Assembly: GCF_032362555.1 (NCBI RefSeq)
Contig: NC_083535.1
Coordinates: 8,246,001 to 8,310,000 of the forward strand
Length of the DNA stretch: 64,000 bases
Direction of reading: 5' to 3'
Source: Amyelois transitella
Taxonomy: Eukaryota; Arthropoda; Insecta; Lepidoptera; Pyralidae
The notes under the pieces were generated by a model, which was not told the DNA's origin, did not search any database, and worked only from the letters and a program-made list of their open reading frames with translations. The position numbers and the translations under genes were made by a program. Shown piece after piece: positions 46,100 to 61,000 of the stretch (positions within the stretch are counted from its first letter, which is position 1; each line of letters opens with the position of its first letter).

Positions 46100-49000
46100 C
46101 TGTAGAACAAAATTAAGTTGAAACATTGAAAATACCCATGACCTCAATATAAGTATAACATGTATAATGTATGATAACTTATATTGAAATCTCTTTGGTT
46201 TCAGTACTAGCAAATAAAAAAAAATACAAAGGTACACACACAAAATTAAAAGTATTACATTACATTGCCCATTTTACAGTTATTTAATGTCCTTTTCTAA
46301 CCTGGAGATAAGTAAAATCACTAAAATATTAGCTAAAAAAATCATGCTGATTATAACACACAATTTTTACGTGCGATTTTCCAGAAAAAATAAAGCTTCT
46401 CCTGATTGTCTATTTTTCTATCTCGGCCATTTTTTGTAAAAATGGTTTATTAGTTATTGGGTTTAGGTATTCATTATACATAAAGATGCAATTTTTTTCT
46501 CTTTATAATGTTAGTATGGCTAAAATAAAGTTAAACTTTCAAGTTTTCATAGCTGCTGCTATTAGTTTTATTGGCTAAAAGTTTAAGCTACAATCGAGCC
46601 AAGCATTATTGTCACACTTGTACGTTTAATTCAAATAACACTTTCTATGGTTAGAAAATATTTATTTTCTTATTTACACAAAACATTACCTTATAATTTA
46701 ATCCTTGCTTTGTGCATGTTAAATAAAAGAACTCGCAGCATATGTATAAATCTAAATAAAAAAGGAAAAAAAAATGGCAATCTCAAAGAAATATTTTTTA
46801 GGGTTTCCTTCAGAGATTTTTATATTACTTATATGCCAAAAATTTCCTCGGATTGAAATTAATATAAACCTATTCTTCGTATACGCAATCATCTATTTAT
46901 AAATCTGGTTAAAAAATCTTATTCTATTCCCAATAGTTACCCATTGAGTTTCATTGGAACTTAAATTTACAATCAATTTTTATCGAAATTTAATTGGCAT
47001 TCACTGAGCAAATGACGTGGAAACACAAATAAAGAAATGGTTGTAAAGAAATTTGGTAATGAATACGAAATAAACATCACAATTCTATTTTATTCTTCAA
47101 ATGGATATAGGTAGGTACGGAACAAGTTTTTATTTCATGGAAAGTCTTACAGGAGTGGGATCAAACACCAATATTTAAGGACTCGCACCAAATTTTACAC
47201 GTAGTATTTTTCGTCAGATTTACAATAAACTAGAAAATAAGAAATTATTAAATAACAGCTCCTTTTAATCTGATTAAATCTATGCTATTACGAATCCGGT
47301 ATAGACACCAAAACCACCAAGATTTTTTAACAATGTTATTAGGCATATATTTATAATACTCATATGTACTTTTATAAGTATTTGTTAGAATCGGCACTAT
47401 TTTTAAATATTGTTTATTTTTTTAGGTATTCAATTATCTACATGAGAAATATTGAATTCATGAATTTTAACATTATGTAAACATCAAAACATATTTTAGC
47501 ATATTGATAAAATACACACTGTATTTAAAGACTTACTTACACAATATGACTTTTTAAGCGTTGACATATTTTACCACTTACAAAGGAAATAAACAAAATA
47601 TGTACTTATGTACAAGTAGCTTCTTAGGTGGCAATGATGTCACTTATGGCTCTAGATACCTTCAAATTTATACATTTAGCTTTCATAAAAATTGATAAGC
47701 ACTAAAGCTTTCGATACATTCGTCCTCTGTTATATGTTTTACCCTATAGGTAACAATAACCGAATGGAATTTCTAATTGTGCTATAATTTTATAACTTTC
47801 TCATTTTTGGTTGGTTTCAGTTAAACAGATTATTAGGAATTGACTAATTACTTTGATCATTATAATGGGAAATTTGAATAAATATTTTCACATTTACTAT
47901 TTATTAATGTAAATATACTTTATTTAAACCAAACAACTGTTGCTTTGCATTGGTCCATATAATATAGCGTAGATACGTTATCTACATATATTTTCTATCT
48001 CTTTGGCAACATTTAAATATCTTCCCTAAAATATGTGATAACAATAGAATAAATTTACATACATACATACATTATATCACGCCTTTTTCCCGGAGGCCGT
48101 GGGCAGAGACTAGAATAATATTAATCGACTTTAATATTGTAATGCAAAGGAATGCACTTCTGAACGACATTGAAGTTTATGAACAATAATAGCTTCTGCT
48201 ACATTTCATACAGTTCTGATAGTTATTCAAGTATAACCTACCAAATACTCTTAAAACTAAGCTTAAGTAATTATTTTTAAGTTGCAACTTTTCGCAATTT
48301 CTTATAAATTTAAACATAAAATTTTATATGAGAAAATGTACGAGTTCGGATTCGAATCGCATTGTCGTGGAAGAAATGCTCTAAAACGTCAATATTATTA
48401 TTAAAACAACTGACTGATTGTTTAACCACAAGTTAGGTTGCCCTGTTAAAAGGTCCCAAGTATCTTTATTCTAGTAATTCCAATTAAGGAAAAAGGAAGA
48501 GTATTTAAGCTCTAAGTTTAGACCTAGTTTGCTTTACAATATATATCCTTAGAGTCTTAAATATGTACGTACAGTAATGGAAATAACATTCTTGACATTA
48601 TGTACTACGGTATTGGTTGATAAAATTGTATGACTAGCAATTACTTATTAACTTGAATTTTTATTAACTGACAATGACCTATTTCATTTTGACTATAGGA
48701 CGTAACTTTCGCAAGCTATAGAAAAAAGACAATATCACTGCTCATGCCCAGCGATAATACTCGTACATTATTATTAGATTTTTATGGCTCATAGAAGCAT
48801 GAATATCGCAGGATCATGCACTTTATACCATAACAAAATGATCCATAAAACTAAATCCTACTTTTATTTAGATATGAAGAGAAGATATGTTTATGGATAT
48901 TTACCATGATATACTTTTCAATGTGTCCACATGAAGGAGATTTCGCCTCATTTGAAGATAAAATTGGGCAGTCATGTGATATGCAATAAATAAATAATAG

Positions 49001-52000
49001 CGAATTTTACAATAATATATCATCTCTTTGGTAGACGTAATTTACAATTTGGCACCTTCATTAAAGTCTCTATCTCTATGATGAAGTTTAATTATAAAGC
49101 TTTTGTACTGCTTTTTAGCTGCTTTTAGCTCTTATTTAACATCTAGATCTATACAAATAGTAGAAATGTAACAAAAATTGTAAACTTTATAGAAGAAGAA
49201 GTTAATACATCTATACCAAAAAAATATCTTTTTGATAGCTAAAACATGACTTGAATTGATTCCTAAATATAAATTCGTCTACTTGGTGGTATGCCGCGTC
49301 CACTGAGACCTCATAGCAGTCATCATTTCGCTTCGGTTGGGAACCTTTTCACTTGTAGTACGTGTAATAGGTGCGGCTGGCGCTAACATTTGCGGGACCT
49401 TCAAAGTCGCTCCAGAAGAGGAAGGAACCTCAGTCTTTAAGTCTGCTACATCCGAGGTGCTTTCAGATGGACTTACTGGCACGATCAGTCTAACTCGGCC
49501 GTCGTCTCCAGTAGCAGTAAGAGTTCCATTATGCGACAGTGGCATTATAAATGGCACTCCATCATCAGAGCTACAATCATCAGGAGTAGAATTTTTAGAC
49601 GTGGTCGGTTGACTATTACTACACAAGGAATTATCCGAATGGCTTACGCTCATTGCTTGAGCCGTCGCTCCTAATTCATCGGAAGAATTAGCTCTGTCTT
49701 TGTGCGTTTGGAAGTTGATTAAGCTAACGAGATCAGAATTGCTGAAGTGGTTCGTGAGCGGCGGTATGTTCGGAAACGCTCTGCAATTTTGATAGAATTG
49801 TTGTCTTGGGCTATTATTAAATTTAATTTCGGTGCCCCCATTAGGAAAACCACCCATATCTTGAAATTTTGATATTAGGTAATTCTGTATTTGTTCGTTG
49901 GTCATCCCACCGAAGGAGGGTGCCGAACTAGGTCCGTTTGTGAGACCATCCGTAGGAGTTGTGCAAAACGGAGAAAATCTTAAGTTGTTGTTTTCTAAAT
50001 TTTGAGATATTTTGTTGGTGTGAGCAATGAGGTTGATAAATGAATCAGCCCGGTTCAGCTGCGAGTCTCCGTTACCGTTAGCTTCAATAACTCCGCACTC
50101 CGTTTTCCCCTGGGTCTGCTTCGGCAGCGTAAACAAAGAAAATCATTTGATGAGACATCAGAGAAAAAGGTTAAGTAATTAGTAGCCATCAAACAATTGC
50201 AGGATCACAAAAGCTGCAATCAAGATTAGGACAACAAAGGGCTCTTTCACTTAGGAGTATTTTTATTCTGTACATAAACTTGGGTTTACATCTATTTAAT
50301 TTATTTAAATTATGATTAGAAATGTGAAAGAATCCTTGTTATGCACGTGCTACTTATGCATGCGAAACACAAGGGAGATAAATGCAAAAATCTAGGTCAT
50401 ATCTCTATAAATGCTCGGCGTAAATAAAAAATTGATTTCCATTCATAAGCATACGAACGAAGCATATTGTTGACCGAATTCGTAAGTAGTCAGGCAGTAG
50501 GTAAATTTGCAATTACTCGAACAATAATATCCACTACGATTATTGTTTCGACATGGTATTACAATAAATAATCGCCTATTACGTTGAACAATGTCTGTCT
50601 GTCTGTCAGTAATTATGATGTCAGTTGGCGGGGGTGGATTATCGGCAGACATCGTTCGTGCTTGTCGGCGTCTTTCTTACAATAAATAAAAGAAAATATA
50701 ACAAGGAATTTATTTGACAAATGAATTTATTTTAGATAAGTTATTTTTTACGTAGGTATATTTTTTCCTCTGCGATATCTAATAACATCTTTAAATTTAT
50801 TGGATACTTAATGAAAAAAAAGTGTGGGCATCGGAAGCATGACATTTAACTTTAGAATTAAATTTTAATATAGGGGAGTTCATTCTGCGGTAAATAAAGT
50901 GCTTTTAACACTTGCTCTGCAAAAAAACAGAACCGTTGCAAAATTACAGATAAAAGTAATCATTTGGACAAGGGTTCTTTTTTATTTGCAAGATTATTAG
51001 GTGTGTTCCTATACATCTTTATGCACTTCATTTTATTGTATAGTTTTAATTAAGAACTCCATCATAGGTTCTGTTGGATCTCTCAGGTAAAAGTCTAGTT
51101 TGCCTAAAGGATTATCCCCTACTGTTTACTGAACAAACTCTCTATGTTTCCAAAATTCTGTCCAAACCGTCCTCTCTTGAGTTTTCGTGAAAACATACAA
51201 AATTAACTTAATTATCTGTGTAACTTTAGCATAAAATTTCATATCATTCTAACAAAGTACATCTATTTGGTAAAAAATTAATACATATATGTTTGAAAGT
51301 TATTTCATTCTATACTTTCAACTTCTTCACGCTAGAAGAACTGCGTTACATTTATGTAGATTTTCACATTATGTTTTCAATAGAATAGGTAAGCCATATC
51401 ACTGAAACCGCCTTAGATGGGGTCGTGTTTATTTTCACATTTTACGAGTATGTAAGTTCTGCAATTCGTTTCATATCCTCGTTTATACTTTTTTTGCTCA
51501 TTTTGCTGGCCGTAAGCCGTAACACCAACTTTATGAGATTTTTTTGAACATAAAATAAGGGTTCGTTAGATAAAGCGCTTTCAGTAACATTGTATTTTCA
51601 TATTTGCCTAATATGACATGCCACCGTGGAGGATTAAAAGACGACATTGTAGTTGCAACACATTATTAACATTAGTAATACATTTATATGGTGTTTTTGT
51701 CATGCGGCTACAAAAAAACTTGATCATCTTTTTTATCATTTTAAGCAACAAATAATGTAACATGCATCTGGAGATGTGCTATTAATGCAGGGTATAAAAA
51801 AATTAGGAAACCAAATTGATAGTGATGGTGCTAAAACTAAAAACAATAACGCTGTTCAGTTTACTTTAAGTAAAATTCATGTACCTAAATAAATTCCAAT
51901 TCACTTTGAGAAAGTATATATTGGCAGTTATAGAAATATAGACAATATTACCATATTGTCTATTGTCTAACTGCCAATATTTACTATCTGAAATAGTTCG

Positions 52001-55000
52001 GTAAAATAACGCAACAAAAATAAAAAGGCTAATCAAATTGACTTACAAAAGTGATATAAAATGCATGCATTAACTAGTTTTAAGTTATTGTGAGATTCAG
52101 TATATTTAACAAGCGAAATAACATACAAGATAAACATTAATATCAATTTTGTCTTACTTCTAAAAAAATATCATAACAACAAAAAACCTGTTTTAGTAAA
52201 AAGGTCATAAAAATATTAATAAATACAATCAGTGCTACAACGAAAAACAAACAAGGGAAGGGTCACATTATTGTACTCATAGTCCTATCCTCTATTCACT
52301 TTTGGAGATAGGTCTTTTAAGCTCTTTGTGTAACATATAACCTAGTTTTAAAAAATATCTATTGTCGAATTGATAATCGCCTCCTTTTTATAGCAGTTAC
52401 ACAACACCAGATTAGAAATATTTAAACAAGGAACCTGTTCATGGCCAATAAAATTGGCTTGATCTATTGAAATTTGAATAATATAGATAGGACTTATATC
52501 CGATTTCTATGGCTTCATCTTTATAAAAATGATGGCTTCATCTTTATATAAATCAAGAAAAAAAAAATATTACCTGTGGCAATAGAGTAAGTTGTTGGGC
52601 GCTGATCGGTCGAGATGAGCCCTTCTCTCGCTCTTGCAGATGAGCCACCAGGGCGGCTATGTGTTCCAGAAGTTCTTTATTGTGCACCAAGAGTTGATGA
52701 GTTCTTGCCTGGAAACAAATATAACGAAGAACATTATAAATGTAACTAATCACCTTCAAAACTGCGATAAAAGAATAACTTTTTGTTTTTGGCAATTGGG
52801 TTTATGTTAATTTCATATTTTTTTAAAGCATTATAATTCATAGGTTCAAAACGAAATATTTTTTTCCCGTTTCCCTATTTCGGTATGCTCGAAAGAAGAC
52901 GCGAATCTAAACTGGTGCAATCATCACTCTAATCACTTTTTTGTCAATTCTTCGATTGGTATTTTTATAAGCTCACTTAATAATTTTGTGTAATAACACC
53001 CTAATAATGATAAAGATTGTCTAAAATCACTAATCCAGTTTCCCAGAGGGTGTTCTCGATGGGAATGAAATTGCTGAGAACAATTGTAGGCACAATTAGC
53101 CTCAAATTCAACACGTACAGTCGGTGTTGAATTTGATCGTGATCCTCGTAATTTGAATGAAATAAAGCAGTCACGATTTATAATCCGATACTACATTATT
53201 TAAAAGATAACTTTTCATCCTACTTTTTTATAATAACATTAATTTTGTATTCTAATTTACAGATTTTAATGTTAATTTGAGTCTGCTGTGTTGTTTTTTT
53301 TTGTATTTTTTCATTTGATTCACGACTCTAGCCTGGAGGTAGTCAAGATTTGGGCCAATTCATGTAATATTTGTATGGAATAAAAAAATGTTTACCTACA
53401 AATTACAGATAAGTCAATAGATAATTCAAGTAAGTAATTACAGAACTAAGAAAAACTCTGTCTTGTCAGTTGTATGGCTTTGAATATTCGGTATTAGTAG
53501 AATTATCCAACGTCTACCGCCGAGTCCGAAGAGGCAACCATTCAAAAGACCATCATTCAAAAGGACAGCTAAGAATAATATAATCAAAATACCTGTGCCT
53601 CGCACCGTGCAGCCTGCTCCGCAGCTAGTTGATCTCTAAGCAGCAACAGTTGTGCTACCGCCGCGCGCGTCTGTTGCGCCTGTTGTTCCAAGCGCTCGCG
53701 CAGTAGTTGTAGTTGGTGTTGCGCGCTCAGCGGTGTAGCAGAGTCTGGGGTTTGCTCCCCGTTTACAGTCACCTCCACTTTAGTCACACATTCAGGGAGG
53801 TCGGGCAGATTGATACTAGGAGCTGGGGTGACACGCTGAAACAAAAATAACAGAATAGGCTTTACTTTTTTAAGTTTTTTTAACAGAAGAGAGGTTCGCT
53901 CCTTAAGTATTATTACGCGGCCACTCATGTAAAATTTTCATAATTACACAGATTGACTACACTTGGCCATCATCTTAGTCTAGTCTACCAAATGTCTTTA
54001 ATCGGTTCAGAAATGTCCGGGTTTATGCGTTTTAAACAAAATGCCATCAGTATTCGAATCATGATGTCAATTAGTATTGGAATTTTATTTTTGCGAATGA
54101 TAAGCTGTGGAATACTATTTGAAAAGAGCAGAAGGTCTTATTTGAATTCTGTAAAAGAAAAAGAAAATTAAGAGCTCGTCATTTAAATGAATTCATTTTA
54201 CAGGATACTGTCTTTTTATTAAAAAATAAATATCAGACTGTAGTCGTCAACTGACTGATTCCGTCCTAAGCGAGGGTAATGAAATGAAAACAGTGAGAGC
54301 CGTCCAAATGGAAAAATTAATGAAGTATTCTGTTCGGTAACCTATTGTTATTTGCTGTGATGTCCAAAAAAGCAATCTCTTACATAATGGCATAAAATAT
54401 AAAGAAGATTGCGGACCAATTTAATCGTGTGTTTTTGTTAATGGTGTCCTTTAATCTTGTATTGTTAATAGGTTACTACGTTGGTATGGAAGATTTATTA
54501 TTTTTATTACAAGTTTATACCGAGGGATATCCCATACACACCACAGCGAATACAAAAATTAGGCCATTACTTACCAAATGAATAGCTGAACTTTAAGCTC
54601 TATCAGGATATCTATAGACTTGTTGGAAAACGGTTTAATTTATAATTCTTTAGGCCTCTTGCAATTAGTAAGTTATATTTACTGTGGGAAAGAGTAAGTA
54701 ACAATAAAGAAGACAGCAACAACGCTTCGTAACGATAAAGAATTAATATTTTACGTGGTACCTATTCCTTTGCTGAAAATAATCCGGCCTAACATAGCCT
54801 GCATTGTATGAACTTAATGGGTTGATATTGATGGATGGCAAAAGGGGGTTCGGGAGACCATTGTCATTGCGCTTTTCTCTCATGGGAGATGATATATTAG
54901 TAACGAAAAAGCATACATACTGATCCATTGTATTTAAGAAAAAAATCTATATAATTTCTACTTATCTTATATTAAAAATAAAGATAAGCTTTGAAATAAA

Positions 55001-58000
55001 TTAACTTATTCCTACAAACCTTATTAACTTGTTAGGAATTTTCTTTTTAATTAATAAATCGTAGTATAATGTGAAGTATCTGTTATTATATCTTAATTAA
55101 ATGATGATGATCATTTGCAAGTACCAAATTCTAGGTTTAATAAGAAACATTAGACATTTAGAATAATTTAGATAAAATGTCGCGAATTATTGTGACATAG
55201 AGTAATTTACGTAGACGCAAGCCGTGCTATAATTCAAAACTAAATGGCAAATACGTATCAGAGTGTAACCTAATTTAACGACATACATATGTATTTCAAA
55301 CTTTAAAAATTATAATTTTCTAAGTTATTAATCGCATATATGGATATATTGGAGATGGAGTGGTCCTATTCTCATTTGTATTGGTGCCGGCACCACACGG
55401 CAGATTACAGATTGTTTTTGCAATTTTACACATATACTAAGTGCAACAGTATTATCATAGTCTAAACTGATTTCATTCAGTTACATTTTCTATTATTGGA
55501 CTGTAGAATGATGTAGAAACATGTGTAGCGCTATGCCATATAGACTCTTAATTATACTGTGGTAGGTTATGTTATTTTCTATTTATGTACCAAACAACCT
55601 CTTGGTACCTCCATCTATGTAGTTACTACTACTCTTCATCTACAACAACCATTTAACGTTTTGGTTGACCGAAGGCCACAGAGTAGGAACATATCCGATG
55701 TGTTACCGCCACAAATATGTCTTATTATTAAATGGAATGTTCATTAGAACACCCTGGACATAATGAGACCATTTGGTACACAATAAAGGTGACCCAGAAA
55801 TACACCGTTAGTGAAGATTAAAATAATATTAAAATGATTGTCAAATAATTGAGGTGGTATCATAAATTGAAACATTAAATCATGTATACTCGTATGTTTC
55901 CGACCCAAAGGGCAAAAGTTACTGTAGGATAATGCTAATCTCCCGATTGTTATTATTCAAAAGGGGAAACGTTTTCCGAACATTCTAATCGAGCAACCCA
56001 AAAGGGTTTCACCTCTCGTTCCGAACAATTGGCCCGGATTATTCCTGACATGTCATGGCTTGGACAATTTCTATAAGCCTTCAATTTTCTCTTGTCGCTT
56101 CGACGTCTGATCAAATAAAATTGTATTATATGAAGTTTTGTTTTACCTGCATCGGTTACAGTTATCAATCAACTTTTACGTTTTAATCAAATAAAAGGGT
56201 TACGAGTATTTGGTTTGTGGGATATAAGATTGGTAAACGTTTTATTTAAAAATCAGATCAAAATAAATTATATATTTTAAACCTACGAATCTGCGTTTGC
56301 ATATAAGTATATACTTTTCTCGTTTAAGAAAAATAATTAACAAATGAATCTAGGTATACGACTGTTACTGAGTTAGGACCAAAGTTCTATGATTTTATTA
56401 TGGCTACTTGGATATAACTTTGCTGAAATTACTTCGGGGAAAATTAAAGTTTCGTTAGGGAGTTCACAGTAATGAATATCTTATTATTCTTGGTAAGTAA
56501 GTATATTAATATTTATGAGTATGTTTCAGAACCTAAAGTTAATGTTACAAATGACGAGCTACGTAATAGCGTTGTGTAAATTAGAATTAAATTAGTGAAT
56601 ATCATTTTAGATGACAAAACTAAACCCTTTTTAATAAAATAGAATTCCTTCCACAGTTGAGTGTTACTTCTCAAAAATATATTAAATTGTAAATATCTTA
56701 TAAAAACTCAGTTGTATCTTCAATACATTTTCTTTTTTCCAGAAATTGGGCAACTTTAGCAACTGCAATGGCTATGTGCACTGATTTTAAAGTTGAACAA
56801 TTCCACCAGTTTGCATAACGACTTTTAGTTCTTGGCAACAGTTTTCTTCGCTTAAAAAGAATGTCCCCTTTTCTGCTACTTTCACAGATTATATATTTGG
56901 GATCTACTTTAAAAGTAGGTGTTGAAATTTCTAAAAAATTTTTACTGAGACTTACGTCACATAAATTTAGTGTTTTTAAATGTAAGATATGCTTACAATG
57001 AATAATTATTTTCACTGACTGTCTGACCTAGAAAGAGTTTTGATTTATAGGCATGATACAGTGATATTCAAATCGATCAATGGTTTTTATCCAGCAGTGG
57101 ATTATATGTGACTCAGATGGTGATGAATTTGATAACATTTATGCATAAAATTGACTTGTAACTTACAATCCGCTCAGGTGCAAACAATGATACCACAGAA
57201 TAATCCTAGTGGTTATGTGCACTATGATCAAGATATTTTAAATATAAAAATGAAATTTTTACATTCGCATTTTTAAATTCTTTGCATCATTCCTGTATAT
57301 GAAAGGTGTAAACATGAAGATGTCAGCATTAGTGGATCAAAATTGTTCAGACGGTTTGGTCCCACAGACCCGACGTAAATTTGCAGCATGTAAAGTATAA
57401 TATAATATTATCATTTTACTTTATTTATAAGCCCCGACTTAAAAATAAAATCAATATTGTGGTATTATAAGTGACAAAGGAGTAATTACGTGAGAGAGAG
57501 ATGAGCAGAATGTCATCTCCACAGATTATACCTCAGTGGCAGGTAATGCGGTGAGAGGCTGGAATACCGGAGAAGTTACATCAAGTAATATTCGCTAGCC
57601 GATGATATTATTATGGATATGATTTATTGCAACGATTCTTGGATCCAACGTGGGAGAACATTTATTATGAGTGTTGGATATGTACTATTTTCAGATGGAA
57701 TATTATTGTCTCTAATTTTAAACTAGCTTTGTGTGGATAACAACTGATACCTTTCAAGATCATAGGTTTGCACGAAAAACATACATAAAATGAAATTTTC
57801 TTTTGAATTTGTGTCACAAATCAATGTACTATGATTGAAATTGTTCTTTTCTTTCTTATATTCGACTTAGTTGTACCAATTCGTTTTTATTTCCTTCTCA
57901 TAGTGTTTATTCAGGAAGGATACTGACTGAACCGCGTGAACATTATACTTACTTAATGATGAATACAAGTGTAATGAACTCGTCCATTACTTTTACTGCA

Positions 58001-61000
58001 TATGCCAAACCGATACTACACATCTCCAAAAGCTAATTTGATTAAACTTTATATCCCTTTTTTCCAAATTATCCAAATTAAAAGTACCTTAATCAGTTTA
58101 AACTTTCAAAAAAGACATACTTTTAAACTTACAAAAGTATTGAAAATAAAACGAAGTTAAATTTGTGTTTTGTAGATAAAATAATATATGAGCTTAGGTT
58201 ATTCAATTTCAATGAAACAAGAAAAGACGAGTATTGAAAAATAATAAAACGGCGCATTTTCCATACAAAATATAAAAGGGAAAGTAGTGTCATAAACGTC
58301 GGCATATAACATCGAATCAACAATTGATATCAATGGCCTTTACGATAAACAGTCTTCACTTTTGCATTGCTTCCAATTCCAACAGATAAGAAATTAACGG
58401 TAATTACTTACTCATAAACGGGTCTGGATGACACATTACAGAAAACTTACATTAATCCCTAGTTCCCTACTAATATTATAAATGCGAAATGAACTCTCGT
58501 CTCGTCTGGTCAAAAAAAGAGGGAGAAGATGCTAAAAGAGAGTATGAATGTTAATATGGACACGACGCAGATGAAATAGCGGGCTTAAGCTACAGCTTCC
58601 ATAAAAGTAAATATTTAGACTACAATTCAGTCGTAAGCTAGTATAGGATTAATCTTTTGAATAAAATTTTAGGCAAATGAAAAACTGAAAACTATGTCAA
58701 GAGATCTTGTTTTAGCTATTTAATTAAACGCTGAAATATCGAAGTTAAACAATGTTACAGGGAATTATAATCTGGACAATTTCCGATGTTTGCTTCGCCA
58801 ATACAGGCGGTTTGATTGGTCTACTGGGCTTTAGTTTGTTCGGGATCAACGCGGAAATTGAGGGGAGATCGAGCAAATGAAACTTTTTCCCACTCAAGAT
58901 AACTCAATTTTTGACCTAGTTATGGGAATGAATACAACATTTATTCGTTAAACTTAAATGCTTTTTAGAAAACTCTAATCTGTAAATATGCATATATCAG
59001 TCTTGATGGCCAATTGCATCTCAGAAAATATATTGAAAAGACCTTCTGTACATTGAATGTTTTTTTGCAGAAAAATGTTTTAGAAATCTTTTTAAATCTG
59101 TAATGTGCTCATAACTAATATAAAAAAGCTACTAAATTCTTCACTGTAAAAGGTGGAGTTTCTGCGTACCCCTGCGTAAGTATTTTCATGTATTGTATGT
59201 TAGTTCTATACTCATGTAGGAGAGTATATTTTTTAAGACGGCGATCACAAAAAATTATGCAACATACGTTTACTTTTATATTGTGCACATTCTGCAGTTC
59301 AACAATGCTAGGAATATGAATTTATATCTGCGAACGTGTGTGAAGCGCTTTGGGAAAGCGACACAAGGAAATTTCATGCATCGGGTGATAGAAGTTCAAG
59401 GGCGCTGTTCCGACCGCAACACACGTCGCTTCGCATTTGCATCATGTTTCTGCGGCAATATATCTATTGCACATGTCAACTCTAGTGAAATATCTCTAGG
59501 CACCTACTTGGCTGTTAAGTATCGTTCATTTTTCACGTTTTGTGACGGTTTTTCTCTTCAGGTTCGTGACTTCAGCTTATCGCAACTAATATAATAAATT
59601 CTAAAGTAAGTTTGTTACATCTTCATGCGTTATCTTCTTAAACAATCTTTATAAAATTTTGCGTATATGTAATATTAAGCCTGGAGCATAACTTGATGAT
59701 ATTTTTTTTTATATTCAACTGTAACCAGCGGGAAATAAAATCTAAGTACATTTTTTTCTTAATTTGTGCATTTTTCTTATTTATATACGAAAACTGTTCG
59801 ACTAGGGACCAAGACTATACTTTGTACTACACTACCAGATCAGTAAGATACATTGAGAGTACACTAATGATTAAATACCTATATTAAATAAGAAGTAACC
59901 ATTTTAAATAATTGAATCGTAAAAAGCCTACCTTTTCAAACTAGTAGTAAGACACGTTTTCTATCTTTCACACGTTTGGATTAATAGCCCTATCCCCGAA
60001 TCCCAGTAATCCAATTCGAGGTACCGCTGTCATGTCGCGCCACAGGCACGTGAAGCACTATCAGGCTGTTGTGCGCATTAGCTACCTGTCATGTCGGCAA
60101 TTCCCAATATGCTAGGGAAATCGCTGAACTTGAACTACATTCTGAGTGTACATTGACACGATTGCGTATAGCGGTTAGCGCGAATGTGCATGTGCAGGTA
60201 TACGAATGAATCTGAATTTTATTAAGTACTAGCTGACCCGGCAAACGCTGTTTTGCCAATTATTTTTATATATTATTACGGAACCCTATTTTTTTCCAAA
60301 ATAAAATATAGTCTATGTTACTCGTGGATAATGTAGCTTTCGAATGGTGAAAAAGTTTTTGAGCCTATTCATTACAACCAAACAAACAAAGTTTTCCTCT
60401 TTATAATATTAGTGTAGACTAGTTTTTGGTTGAAATTCTTCTAAATCCCAATCTTGTCCTTACTATATTTTAAATAATAAGTTTGTTTATGGGTTTGTTT
60501 GTAATGCATATGTAAGTTTTTTTGTTATCTCTTCATGCGTTATCAATTTACATATGGTACCTTTAATTCAAACCAGGTAAATTTGCGAAAAGTTAGTGTT
60601 CTTTGACGTGGTGACGCTAAATTTGCGCGGGAAAAGCTGCGGTTAAAATAAAAGCTGGTAGGTATTTAAGCAAAATAAAGTAATAAAAGAAATGGCTTTA
60701 ACATTGACATGGCATGACATTCAAATAGTGACAGGTTGCTTAGGACGAAAATCACGCGGTAACTAAACATAATTACAAAACAAGTATATTTCAGTACAAA
60801 TGCTAGGCACTAACCTGTGGCGACCTCTTCCCATCTTTCCTAGGTGGTGGTGGCAGCAGCTCCAAATGTGTCGGCCTGGTGTGCTGTTCACCTCCAACGG
60901 CGCCTTCTTCACCAGCCACCTTCGAGGTGGAAGCCGCCCCCGACTCCGACGCACCGCAATCTGATGCCATTTCTGTTGATTTAATTCAATATTGTTGTAT

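Noticed and set aside
49337-49612. 91-codon plus-strand ORF
   Set aside because: Shadow of the NOS1AP proximal 3' exon.
59283-59594. 103-codon plus-strand ORF
   Set aside because: Inside a NOS1AP intron, with no known motif and no splice sites that place it in a transcript.
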